5,123 nucleotides of DNA from Acidobacteriota bacterium (GTDB lineage Bacteria; Acidobacteriota; Vicinamibacteria; Vicinamibacterales; Vicinamibacteraceae), in assembly GCA_013695405.1 (NCBI GenBank), contig JACDAO010000513.1, forward strand, positions 1-5,123, read 5' to 3'. Made by a program: the position numbers and the translations under genes. Positions 1-5,119 of this stretch are shown in pieces. Numbering within the stretch: the first letter of the stretch is position 1; each line of letters opens with the position of its first letter. A model generated the notes under the pieces. It was not told where the DNA came from, made no database searches, and saw only the letters and a program-made list of their open reading frames with translations.

Positions 1-199
1 GCCGGTCCACCGACTCACCGTGGTAGAGCGCCTGCATCTGGGCTTCGACGGTGAAGCCGCCGCCCTCGACCAGGATCACCCGACGCGTCGAGCCGATCCA
101 CTGCAGCGCCAGGCTGATGCCGGCGGCGCCGGCTCCGATGATGCACAGGTCGCCTTCGATCAGGCTACCGGTGTCGAGGGTGCGCGCGTCGATGTGCAT
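1..199 (-). CDS. GMC-family FAD-dependent oxidoreductase, N-terminus (partial, runs off left edge)
   Basis: Only the first 66 codons are present; the gene continues beyond base 1. The visible part is an FAD-binding Rossmann strand-turn-helix: LCIIGAGAAG with the dinucleotide-binding GxGxxG at residues 22-27, followed by VILVEGGG, whose acidic E45 would bind the FAD ribose. The following stretch ALYHGES resembles the start of the sugar/alcohol GMC dehydrogenases (glucose/gluconate dehydrogenase large-subunit type). Family members oxidise a sugar or alcohol with FAD as cofactor. The substrate cannot be told because the substrate and histidine active-site domains lie outside the window. The ATG at 199 is the first start after the in-frame stop of the upstream gene (221-223), leaving a 21-nt gap. 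No clear Shine-Dalgarno is visible, so coupled translation is likely. The protein has no signal of its own, so export by piggyback on the Tat-signal partner encoded just upstream is inferred. Confidence 0.88.
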   Translation of the reverse strand, partial: MHIDARTLDTGSLIEGDLCIIGAGAAGISLALQWIGSTRRVILVEGGGFTVEAQMQALYHGESVDR

Positions 200-220
200 G
201 GAGGCCCGGGATCGGCGAGG

Positions 221-601
221 TCAGGTGGACTGCAGCGCGAACAAGGCGCACTGCCGCGCTTCGGTGACCGACAGGATCCAGCCGTGCACGGTCACGGTGC
301 GGCCGTCGGAGAAATCCTGCGCGACCTGGCTGTCGACCAGTGCATTCAGGTCATCGGCAGGTGACGGCAGCGGCCCCGGCATGATGGCCCGGGCGAGGAT
401 GTCGGGGTCGTTCTCGGACGGTGCGAGCTGCAGGTACCGCAGGCCAAGATCTCGAACGACGGCCTCGTCTCCCAACACCACGAGCAGGTGTGGAGACGCC
501 AGGGCGTGCGCAGCGACCGGCGCGACCGAAGACGCCGACGATGGCCATGCGGCAGCGGCGGCGCCGAGCGCTGCCATGGTGATGAATCGTCGTCGTTGCA
601 T
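221..601 (-). CDS. Tat-signal small subunit of a GMC dehydrogenase (gluconate 2-dehydrogenase subunit 3-like)
   Basis: This 126-aa protein begins MQRRRFIT followed by an alanine-rich hydrophobic stretch, a twin-arginine (Tat) signal over about residues 1-28. The mature part holds a central segment (LGLRYLQLAPSE, residues 52-63) and a C-terminal block DFSDGRTVTVHGWILSVTEA (residues 96-115) followed by RQCALFAL. This is the pattern of the small proteins encoded next to membrane-associated GMC dehydrogenases, which are thought to chaperone and co-export the folded flavoprotein. It lies directly upstream of the GMC gene on the same strand with a 21-nt gap, so the two form an operon. I chose the ATG at 601 because GGAG lies 9 nt upstream; an in-frame GTG at 616 would place that motif inside the gene. 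Family assignment rests on motif recognition, the Tat signal and gene order. The catalytic role is indirect: no redox motif is visible. Confidence 0.82.
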   Translation of the reverse strand: MQRRRFITMAALGAAAAAWPSSASSVAPVAAHALASPHLLVVLGDEAVVRDLGLRYLQLAPSENDPDILARAIMPGPLPSPADDLNALVDSQVAQDFSDGRTVTVHGWILSVTEARQCALFALQST

Positions 602-610
602 CGGCGCAGG

Positions 611-614
611 CTCC
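611..614 (-). promoter_or_regulatory. Ribosome binding site that decides the small-subunit start
   Basis: On the minus strand GGAG is followed by 9 nt and then ATG at 601. The alternative GTG at 616 overlaps this motif and has no Shine-Dalgarno of its own, so the ATG is preferred and the protein begins directly at its Tat signal. Confidence 0.5.
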
Positions 615-776
615 ACCGACGTGCCAGCGACTCGGGTTCGCTCGATGCCGGTCTACGAAGGTCGCGCGTAGTGTCGCCGAAGTCGCGGGCCTGCACAAGG
701 CAGACAGCCGCGCTGTTTTGTCACCATGTGGCTGTGCTGCAACCGCGCATGACGAAGACGAACATGCCTGGACTTC

Positions 777-805
777 TTGCAGGTCTCGTTCCGCGGCCAT
801 ACTGT
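777..805 (+). promoter_or_regulatory. Weak sigma-70-like promoter candidate for the EEP gene
   Basis: TTGCAG at 777-782 and TACTGT at 800-805 are separated by exactly 17 nt. The -35 keeps the TTG core; the -10 keeps only T, A and the final T of TATAAT. Transcription would begin near 811-813, at the in-frame ATG at 810-812, so a leaderless or nearly leaderless message is conceivable. In GC-rich DNA this quality of match can occur by chance. Confidence 0.2.
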
Positions 806-947
806 CCCCATGCATCGTCCCGGGTCACCGGAGCACTCGTCCTTCGTCCGCACGCGCACCCGTCCCGGTCAGCAGATCCGGTCAGTGGCAGCAGGTCCCG
901 GCGGGTCTGGAACAGGGCGGCGGCAACGCGAGCACCGGGCGCTGGCG

Positions 948-2039
948 ATGGCGGCCCGGCTGCTCGCAGCGGTGCCGATCGCGTTGACCCTCCTGCCCCT
1001 CTCGCGGAGCGGCCAGGGCTGGGTCCGCATCTGGGATTTTCCCCGAGCCCAAATCTCGGTATTGGGGCTGCTGGCACAGGCGGCGATGCTCCGGTGGGGC
1101 ACGTCCCGCCCCGCTGACCGTGCCCTCAGCACCGCACTCGCTGTGTCGCTTGCGTACCAGGCGGCCCGGATGGTGCCGTATACGCCGTTGTACAAGCGCC
1201 AGGTGCCCGACGCGGGCCATGTCCCGTCAGACTGCTGTATCCGGCTGTTCATGGCCAACGTGCTCCAGGACAACCGCCGGGCAGACCTCGTGTTGCAGGC
1301 GGTGAAGGATGCCGATCCGGACGTTGTGTGCCTGGTCGAAACCGACGCCTGGTGGGCATCGGCGGTGAAGCCCCTGGAGGCCGATTACCCGTATGTCACT
1401 CGTCACCCGCTGTCGAACGACTACGGGATGTTTCTGTGCTCACGGCTGCCCGTCACGTCGTGCGATGTCCGGTTCGTCGTCAGTGAGGACGTGCCTTCGA
1501 TCCGCGCCGTGGTCCAGCTCCGATCGGGCGACGAGATCGACATCTACGCGGTGCACCCGCCACCGCCCCTCCCCGAGAGCCCCAGCTATGGGCGTGACGC
1601 GGAACTTGTGCTGACGGGCCGTGAAATCGCCGACAAGGGCCGCCCTGCCATTGTGATCGGTGACCTCAACGACGTCGCGTGGTCCTACACCGCCAAGCTC
1701 TTTCAGCGCGTGAGCCACATGGTCGACCCGCGTGTCGGTCGCGGGCTCTTCAGCACGTTTCACTCCGAGCATCCGCTGGCGCGGTATCCGCTCGACCACG
1801 TGTTCCACACGCGTGATTTCACGCTGAAGGAACTTCGCGTCCTCTCGTACACAGGATCGGATCACTTCCCGATTCTGGCGGAGCTGGCCTACACGCCCGT
1901 GCGGAAGGGCGAGGTGCCACGCCCCACGACCAGCGCCACTGATCTCGCCAACGCGGAGGAGATGGTCGAGGATGCGATTGAAGCGAAACCCTCCGTCGGG
2001 CCTGACGGCAAGGGCCGTGTAACGACGACCCCGTCCTGA
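948..2039 (+). CDS. Membrane-anchored endonuclease/exonuclease/phosphatase (EEP) family protein
   Basis: The N-terminal third is hydrophobic: a membrane segment at about residues 3-18, then the family-typical GWVRIWDFPRAQ and two more hydrophobic stretches (about 34-49 and 58-75). The rest is an EEP catalytic domain with every expected metal/phosphate motif: MANVL (N104), VETDAWW (E131), AVHPPPP (H203), VIGDLND (D239, N241), PLDHVF (D283) and GSDHFP (D305, H306). The order and length match the YafD-like membrane-tethered EEP proteins, whose domain probably faces the periplasm; their substrate (nucleic acid, phosphoester or lipid) is unknown. A charged, low-complexity tail follows after about residue 318. 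I chose the ATG at 948 because it puts the first membrane helix at the terminus as in relatives, but it lacks a clear Shine-Dalgarno. An in-frame ATG at 810 would add 46 residues of basic, cytoplasmic-looking sequence. The next gene is convergent. Confidence 0.88.
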   Translation: MAARLLAAVPIALTLLPLSRSGQGWVRIWDFPRAQISVLGLLAQAAMLRWGTSRPADRALSTALAVSLAYQAARMVPYTPLYKRQVPDAGHVPSDCCIRLFMANVLQDNRRADLVLQAVKDADPDVVCLVETDAWWASAVKPLEADYPYVTRHPLSNDYGMFLCSRLPVTSCDVRFVVSEDVPSIRAVVQLRSGDEIDIYAVHPPPPLPESPSYGRDAELVLTGREIADKGRPAIVIGDLNDVAWSYTAKLFQRVSHMVDPRVGRGLFSTFHSEHPLARYPLDHVFHTRDFTLKELRVLSYTGSDHFPILAELAYTPVRKGEVPRPTTSATDLANAEEMVEDAIEAKPSVGPDGKGRVTTTPS

Positions 2040-2103
2040 AGCCCGGGTCGCTGTTCGGAATCGTCGGCCGTCGAGCACGGGCAAGCCGCAGACCTCTGGC
2101 GAC

Positions 2104-2118
2104 GGTGGCCGCGCCACC
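2104..2118. terminator. GC-rich hairpin between convergent genes
   Basis: GGTGGC (2104-2109) and GCCACC (2113-2118) form a perfect 6-bp stem around a 3-nt loop, in the 126-bp gap between the 3' ends of the EEP gene and the acyltransferase gene. A single symmetric hairpin could serve both strands. No T-run follows on either side, so it is not a classical intrinsic terminator, and Rho-dependent ending is equally possible. Confidence 0.25.
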
Positions 2119-2165
2119 AGCATGAGTTCGCGGACATCGACAGGGGCCCGACGCATGCTGTCGCA

Positions 2166-2888
2166 TCACCCGTCGGCGCCAGTCGGATGGAACGTGGGAT
2201 CGGCAAAGTGGTAGTACTCGCTTCTGGCACGCGCGAGGCCTCGACCCAGATCCGCGAGTTCCGCGATGCAGGGCTGGCGCAATCCGTGGTGTTCGATCGG
2301 CGCACCCAGCCGCTCGAACGACAGGCCGAACCGCTCCAGCAGACGCAGGAGGGCCGGCGCCATGGCGGCACACAGATGCGTGACACCGTTGGCTGTGGCC
2401 AGCGTTGCGACGCCGCGAAACAACCCCAAGGTCATGTGTGGTGCCAGGCGGCGAGCGTCATCTGAACTCAGATCCGACGTCACATCGGGGTACAACTCCT
2501 CGCCCGTGCGCCGGCGGAACGACTTGGACACGGCATACCTGGAAATCTCGGCGGTGGTGGCAGGCGGCAGCGCGTCCATCCTGTGCCGTTCAGCCGGACC
2601 GAGCAGACTCCTGATTGGCAGAGCACTCAGACCTTCCTGGGCCGTCGGAAGAATCAGGCGCACACAGCCCACGACCTTGTCGGTCTGGCGATGCCAGAGC
2701 ACCGCGTGAACCGAATGCGCGTCGTATCGGTCCGTCTCGCGCTCGCCCATCTGATTCACGGGTGCCTCGAACGCGTGCTCGATACAGTAGACCTGGTACC
2801 GCAGCGCGTATGCAGCGTCGAGGAGCGCGGGTGTACTGGCCGGCTTGACCATGAAGTACCGGTCGTACAACGCCGAAAGAGCTTCCAC
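2166..2888 (-). CDS. PEP-CTERM/exosortase system-associated acyltransferase
   Basis: This 240-aa GNAT-fold protein matches the family defined by TIGR03694, distant relatives of LuxI-type acyl-homoserine-lactone synthases found only in genomes with a PEP-CTERM/exosortase system. Visible landmarks in order: RYQVYCIEHAFE (30-41, the autoinducer-synthase-like opening), D53/D56 and SVH (59-61), VGCVRLILP (73-81), EISRYAVSKSFRRR (114-127), LGLFRG (154-159), AAMAPALLRLLERFG (174-188) and PIEHHGLRQPC (197-207). Length is close to the family norm. The acyl donor and product are not known for the family; a signal or a modification linked to surface-protein sorting or exopolysaccharide has been supposed. 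The GTG start at 2888 is supported by AGGGGGA five bases upstream. It stands alone as a transcript, convergent with the EEP gene and divergent from the LamG-protein gene. No exosortase or PEP-CTERM substrate gene lies in the window, so its partners must be elsewhere. Confidence 0.92.
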   Translation of the reverse strand: MEALSALYDRYFMVKPASTPALLDAAYALRYQVYCIEHAFEAPVNQMGERETDRYDAHSVHAVLWHRQTDKVVGCVRLILPTAQEGLSALPIRSLLGPAERHRMDALPPATTAEISRYAVSKSFRRRTGEELYPDVTSDLSSDDARRLAPHMTLGLFRGVATLATANGVTHLCAAMAPALLRLLERFGLSFERLGAPIEHHGLRQPCIAELADLGRGLARARSEYYHFADPTFHPTGADG

Positions 2889-2893
2889 GCGTT

Positions 2894-2900
2894 TCCCCCT
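2894..2900 (-). promoter_or_regulatory. Shine-Dalgarno of the acyltransferase gene
   Basis: On the minus strand AGGGGGA is followed by AACGC and the GTG start at 2888. It decides the GTG start over the internal ATG at codon 13. Its upstream end lies in the right arm of a dyad at 2898-2910. Confidence 0.6.
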
Positions 2901-2910
2901 GACCGTCAGG
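2898..2910. promoter_or_regulatory. Perfect 6-1-6 dyad over the acyltransferase ribosome binding site
   Basis: CCTGAC and GTCAGG are exact inverted repeats around a single base. In the message the second arm runs into the Shine-Dalgarno. A one-base loop cannot form fully as RNA (the inner pair would open), so either a short hairpin near the ribosome site or a DNA operator is possible. No matching regulator is identified in the window. Confidence 0.3.
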
Positions 2911-2944
2911 CGCGTTCAGGGCGCAGACGAGCATGTACCACAAG

Positions 2945-2978
2945 CCTTGGACATGCGAGACCCTTGGACATGCGAGAC
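2945..2978. repeat. Perfect tandem duplication of a 17-bp unit
   Basis: The unit CCTTGGACATGCGAGAC occurs at 2945-2961 and again, base for base, at 2962-2978 with no spacer; identity stops at both ends. It sits 57 bp upstream of the acyltransferase start. A nearby CATGTACC (2932-2939) resembles the inverse of GGACATG in the unit. It could be a doubled regulator-binding site or a recent slippage duplication. The period is not a multiple of three, and no gene is called across it. Confidence 0.85.
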
Positions 2979-3127
2979 GCCGTGAGCGGCACACGATCAG
3001 CCGCCTGCCTCAGTCATTAGTACGCGCATTCGCGTCGGAAGTAAGCTCAGAAAAGTACCCTACCGTGGCTGAGCTGTTGCCGAACCGCCTGCATGGGCGT
3101 GCAGATGCCGCGGGGTAAGCGCGAAGG

Positions 3128-3152
3128 CTGAGGTAGCGGCATGCCACATCAG
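3128..3152. promoter_or_regulatory. 25-bp interrupted palindrome abutting AGGAGG
   Basis: Reading inwards from both ends, CTGA/TCAG, GT/AC and GC/GC are symmetric blocks separated by single mismatches, giving eight matched pairs and one G-T pair around a three-base centre GCA. The last two bases are the start of the AGGAGG motif. It has the look of an operator half-site pair, and as RNA it would partly mask the ribosome site of the mini-ORF. Confidence 0.35.
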
Positions 3153-3156
3153 GAGG
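3151..3156 (+). promoter_or_regulatory. Strong Shine-Dalgarno (AGGAGG) for the leader mini-ORF
   Basis: AGGAGG is followed by 8 nt and the GTG at 3165, an ideal spacing. It is 34 nt from the GTG of the LamG-protein gene, too far to serve that start directly. The LamG-protein start has its own weaker GAAGG at 3179-3183, 7 nt upstream. Confidence 0.6.
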
Positions 3157-3164
3157 AACAACGC

Positions 3165-3194
3165 GTGACTGCCCAACTGAAGGCGCTGTCGTGA
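3165..3194 (+). CDS. Leader mini-ORF (9 codons) overlapping the LamG-protein start
   Basis: Behind the best ribosome binding site of the window a GTG opens a nine-codon frame, MTAQLKALS, ending in TGA at 3192-3194. The stop overlaps the next start as GTGA (3191-3194), the classical arrangement for translational coupling. It contains no run of a single amino acid that would suggest amino-acid attenuation. The alternative reading is that this is the real N-terminus of the LamG protein, separated from it by a frameshift mutation or sequencing error. The sequence alone cannot decide. Confidence 0.4.
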   Translation: MTAQLKALS

Positions 3195-4567
3195 CCACGC
3201 GCGCACGACTGGCGTACGTGGTGATGGCCGCCGCCTCGGTCGCCGCACTGGGGCGCGCGGAGGAACAGCCGGCGGCGAATCCGCCGTCGGCGTCCGCGCC
3301 CGTCAGCGGCGTTACAACAAGCCCTGGCGAGTGGGCACGCCGTGTGGCGGCGGTGCGGAGCGTGCCCGGTTTCGTCGCGCTCTGGGACTTCGTCACGCGC
3401 GACCCGCGCACACAGCGCTTCGCGGCACACCAGGCCCCGGGTGACCACCACGACTTCCATCTCGACGCGGTCAACTACGTCCGCGACTACTGGAACGAGG
3501 GCCGGCCGGCCTCCTACGACGACTTCCCGCTGCTCGGACGCGGCCCGTTCGGCCAGGCGGTCCGCCTCCTGCCCGAGAGCGATCGGTCGTTCCGACCCCT
3601 GCTGATCGTTCCGCGCGCGCGGCTGCACGGCTCCGGCCTCGACGTGAAGGGGCCAGGGCGGTCGGTGTCGATGGTGGTCTGGCTGGTGCACGAGACCGGC
3701 AACCACGCCATCGGCGGGATCTGGCACGAGGGCACGAACCTGCGCGAGCCTCACCACACGCCCGCCTCGCGTGTCGAGCCGGGCAAGCGGCAGTACGCGC
3801 TGTTTGCCGGGCTGGCGGCCCATACCGGCGCGTCCGCTGCCCACGTCTCCGAGAACGGCGGCAGTTCCTTCGGAGACAAGTTCGCACGCAACCTGTCGGT
3901 CACCCCGACGCTCATTCGGTCAGTGTCTGCCGACGCATCCGCCGGGGACGTCGACCGTGCCTGGACGATGGTCGGGTTCACCTTCGACAACGACCGCAAC
4001 ATCGTCACCTCGTACCTGGACGACCAGGCGCAGGAGTACTGGATCGAGGCGCCGGGGGTGCATCCGTTCTTCAAGTGGCCCGCTGCCGCGTGGCAGCAGG
4101 CGCAATGGCGGCGGCAGCCGGGCGTGCAGGACGGAGAGGACGCCGCGTTCCCCGAGGCGCAGTTCTACGAGCCGCCAGAGCACACGCCCAGGCGCACGGA
4201 GTTGGTCTCCCAGCGCGACGGCGAACGCGTGGAGGTGCAGACCTTCGAGTACACGCGGGTACGCGTGACGTCGCGCCGAGAACCCGGCGACGCGGCGTGG
4301 CGCGTGGCGAGCCGCGAACTCGTGGCGCTCAGGGCCAATCCGTTCTGGTTCGCCCACGACCTGTACGCACCGGCGCAACCAGAGGACGGAGGACCGTTCA
4401 CGATCGGCCGCGTCATCCACACCTCCCGCAACGTGGGATTCACGGGCTACATCGGTGGCGTGGCCGTGTTCGGGCGTGCGCTGAGCCCGGCGGAGATGGG
4501 TGCGCTCGCGGCCCTGGCGACATCGCCCATCCCGCTCTCCGCCACTGACCTGCAGGAGCGCGAATGA
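3191..4567 (+). CDS. Secreted LamG/concanavalin A-like protein of unknown function
   Basis: The 458-aa product starts with a signal peptide: basic MTTRAR, hydrophobic LAYVVMAAASVAAL, likely cleavage after GRA (residue 23), then a Pro/Ala/Ser linker to about residue 45. The body begins GFVALWDF (60-67) and ends IGGVAVFGRALSPAEMGAL (421-439), the usual closing strand and helix of LamG-type jelly-roll domains. VSMVVWLVHET (159-169) fits a core strand. A long charged stretch at about 300-400 interrupts the fold, which is unusual. Conserved-looking, aromatic-rich patches are HHDFHLDAVNYVRDYW (86-101) and RPASYDDFPLLGRGPFG (105-121). LamG domains bind carbohydrate or protein; no glycosidase catalytic motif is recognised. 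No C-terminal PEP-CTERM anchor is present, so it is not an obvious exosortase substrate despite the divergent acyltransferase. GTG 3191 is the first start after an in-frame stop at 3134 and is preceded by GAAGG. Confidence 0.8.
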   Translation: MTTRARLAYVVMAAASVAALGRAEEQPAANPPSASAPVSGVTTSPGEWARRVAAVRSVPGFVALWDFVTRDPRTQRFAAHQAPGDHHDFHLDAVNYVRDYWNEGRPASYDDFPLLGRGPFGQAVRLLPESDRSFRPLLIVPRARLHGSGLDVKGPGRSVSMVVWLVHETGNHAIGGIWHEGTNLREPHHTPASRVEPGKRQYALFAGLAAHTGASAAHVSENGGSSFGDKFARNLSVTPTLIRSVSADASAGDVDRAWTMVGFTFDNDRNIVTSYLDDQAQEYWIEAPGVHPFFKWPAAAWQQAQWRRQPGVQDGEDAAFPEAQFYEPPEHTPRRTELVSQRDGERVEVQTFEYTRVRVTSRREPGDAAWRVASRELVALRANPFWFAHDLYAPAQPEDGGPFTIGRVIHTSRNVGFTGYIGGVAVFGRALSPAEMGALAALATSPIPLSATDLQERE

Positions 4568-4678
4568 TCCGGATGAAGCGGCACTTGCGTGCGTGATGCT
4601 GGTGCCCGTACTCGTCCCGGCGCGAGTGGTCCCGTGGTGGCCCCTCGCCCCCGTCGACAGGCCAAAGCGAGTGGTGCG
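4568..4678. other. Spacer between convergent genes, no clear terminator
   Basis: After the LamG-protein stop, ACTCG (4610-4614) and CGAGT (4623-4627) could form a 5-bp stem with an 8-nt loop, but no T-run follows. The 9-mer GCGAGTGGT occurs twice (4622-4630 and 4667-4675). A ten-codon frame starts at 4564 with an ATGA overlap to the LamG-protein stop; I do not call it a gene. Confidence 0.4.
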
Positions 4679-4894
4679 TCAGCCTTCGAACCCCAGCTGG
4701 CGGACGCCAGGTTTGGGCTCGGTGCGCAAGTTCGCGCACCGTGCGCAGCGCACGTACAGCACATAGGCGGTGCGCAGCACGACTCGCATGTGCCGATCGG
4801 TGGCGCACTCCTCGCAGGCGTGCAGCACGGCGCGCTGCGACCGTCGTTCCACGCGTGAATTGCCTGGGGTTACGTGAAGGATCTCTGTGCTCAC
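4679..4894 (-). CDS. Small putative zinc-ribbon protein
   Basis: The 71-aa frame holds two CxxC pairs, CEEC (27-30) and CARC (50-53), 19 residues apart, flanking RVVLRTAYVLYVRC and followed by LRTEPKPG. Four cysteines in this layout suggest a zinc-ribbon knuckle pair; the aromatic strand between them supports a small beta fold. Third positions are strongly G/C from about codon 15 on, as in the neighbouring genes, and this is the main argument that it is real. The role is unknown; such small proteins may bind nucleic acid or proteins. The GTG at 4894 has no good Shine-Dalgarno. The first dozen codons are less GC-biased, so the in-frame GTG at 4852 may be the true start (57 aa). It converges on the LamG-protein gene. 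A longer plus-strand frame lies across it but shows no domain. Confidence 0.6.
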   Translation of the reverse strand: MSTEILHVTPGNSRVERRSQRAVLHACEECATDRHMRVVLRTAYVLYVRCARCANLRTEPKPGVRQLGFEG

Positions 4895-4921
4895 GATGTT
4901 CGTTCGCTGGGATGCCGCGAT

Positions 4922-4930
4922 CCTATAACA
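4922..4930 (-). promoter_or_regulatory. Extended -10 element candidate for the zinc-ribbon gene
   Basis: On the minus strand TGTTATAGG matches an extended -10 (TG-N-TATAAT, four of six in the hexamer) and would start transcription near 4915, giving a roughly 20-nt leader before the GTG at 4894. The best -35-like hexamer, TTGGCA (4950-4955), is 22 nt away, too far for normal spacing. Confidence 0.3.
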
Positions 4931-5062
4931 GCAGAGCTTCTCGCGCTACTGCCAATGGATATTTCGGCGCGGCGATCGCGACAGGTGCCCCGGTACGCCA
5001 ATGGTCTACCGCAATGACCGGGTAGGCGCTGAAAGTATTTGGTGCGATGCAGTTTCGACGGA

Positions 5063-5119
5063 GCGCCCGGCGGGTAGACATCGCGCGGGCGCTGCGGGCG
5101 CGTGACGATGGTGCGCCCG
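5063..5119. repeat. Cluster of four GCGCCCG-type inverted repeats
   Basis: GCGCCCG at 5063-5069 and 5113-5119 faces its complement CGGGCGC at 5086-5092 and 5095-5101; the two inner copies are separated by 2 nt. Either inner copy can pair with either outer copy, giving mutually exclusive 7-bp stems (for example loops of 16 or 11 nt). This could act as a terminator or attenuator for a gene beyond the edge, or reflect low-complexity GC-rich DNA. Confidence 0.45.

Larger units (their letters stand above)
602..947. other. Spacer between divergent genes (oxidoreductase operon and EEP gene)
   Basis: No gene is called here. Open frames cross it on both strands but show no recognisable domain. It must contain the promoters of both flanking transcripts. 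On the minus strand I see no convincing -35/-10 pair. On the plus strand there is one weak candidate at 777-805. The part from 810 to 947 is open in the frame of the downstream EEP gene and fairly GC-rich at third positions, so it could be an N-terminal extension starting at ATG 810 rather than true spacer. Confidence 0.5.
2889..3164. other. Divergent control region between acyltransferase and LamG-protein genes
   Basis: This 276-bp stretch has no supported gene and must drive both flanking genes. From left to right it holds the dyad at 2898-2910, a perfect tandem 17-bp repeat at 2945-2978, a small inverted repeat ACGCG-CATT-CGCGT at 3022-3035, a 5-bp stem CTGCA/TGCAG at 3089-3104, and an interrupted palindrome at 3128-3152 leading into AGGAGG. 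Around 3010-3060 it is locally richer in A and T than the genes, as expected for a promoter, but I found no sigma-70 pair with good spacing and no sigma-54 GG-N10-GC site that I would defend. Confidence 0.5.

Noticed and set aside
51..671. 206-codon open frame on the plus strand
   Set aside because: It lies antisense to the Tat small subunit and the GMC N-terminus, which carry recognisable motifs; its product is low-complexity and resembles no family. It is a product of high GC.
1440..2156. 238-codon open frame on the minus strand
   Set aside because: It is antisense to the EEP catalytic domain, whose motifs are intact, and the translation is Arg/Val-rich without a domain.
2933..3118. 61-codon plus-strand frame across the tandem repeat
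   Set aside because: It has no ribosome site and no domain, and it crosses the likely promoter region. The 17-bp repeat would shift its frame between copies.
2889..3164. Sigma-54 promoter, as reported for some PEP-CTERM regulons
   Set aside because: No GG-N10-GC pair with acceptable flanks was found on either strand near the two starts.
3149..3844. 231-codon open frame on the minus strand
   Set aside because: It is antisense to the LamG-protein gene, which has a signal peptide, a ribosome site and a LamG C-terminus; the antisense product has no motif.
4480..4567. PEP-CTERM sorting signal on the LamG protein
   Set aside because: Considered because an exosortase-associated acyltransferase is next door. 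The C-terminus has no PEP motif, hydrophobic helix or basic tail.
4564..4766. Chain of two small plus-strand frames after the LamG-protein gene (ATGA at 4564, TGATG at 4594)
   Set aside because: The overlaps look like translational coupling, and the second frame starts with a hydrophobic stretch (MLVPVLVPA). However, it runs antisense into the better-supported two-CxxC gene and has no recognisable domain.
4783..4791. CTCGCATGT, a 9-base match to the reverse complement of the 17-bp repeat unit
   Set aside because: It is inside the putative zinc-ribbon gene, and only 9 of 17 bases match, so chance is sufficient.
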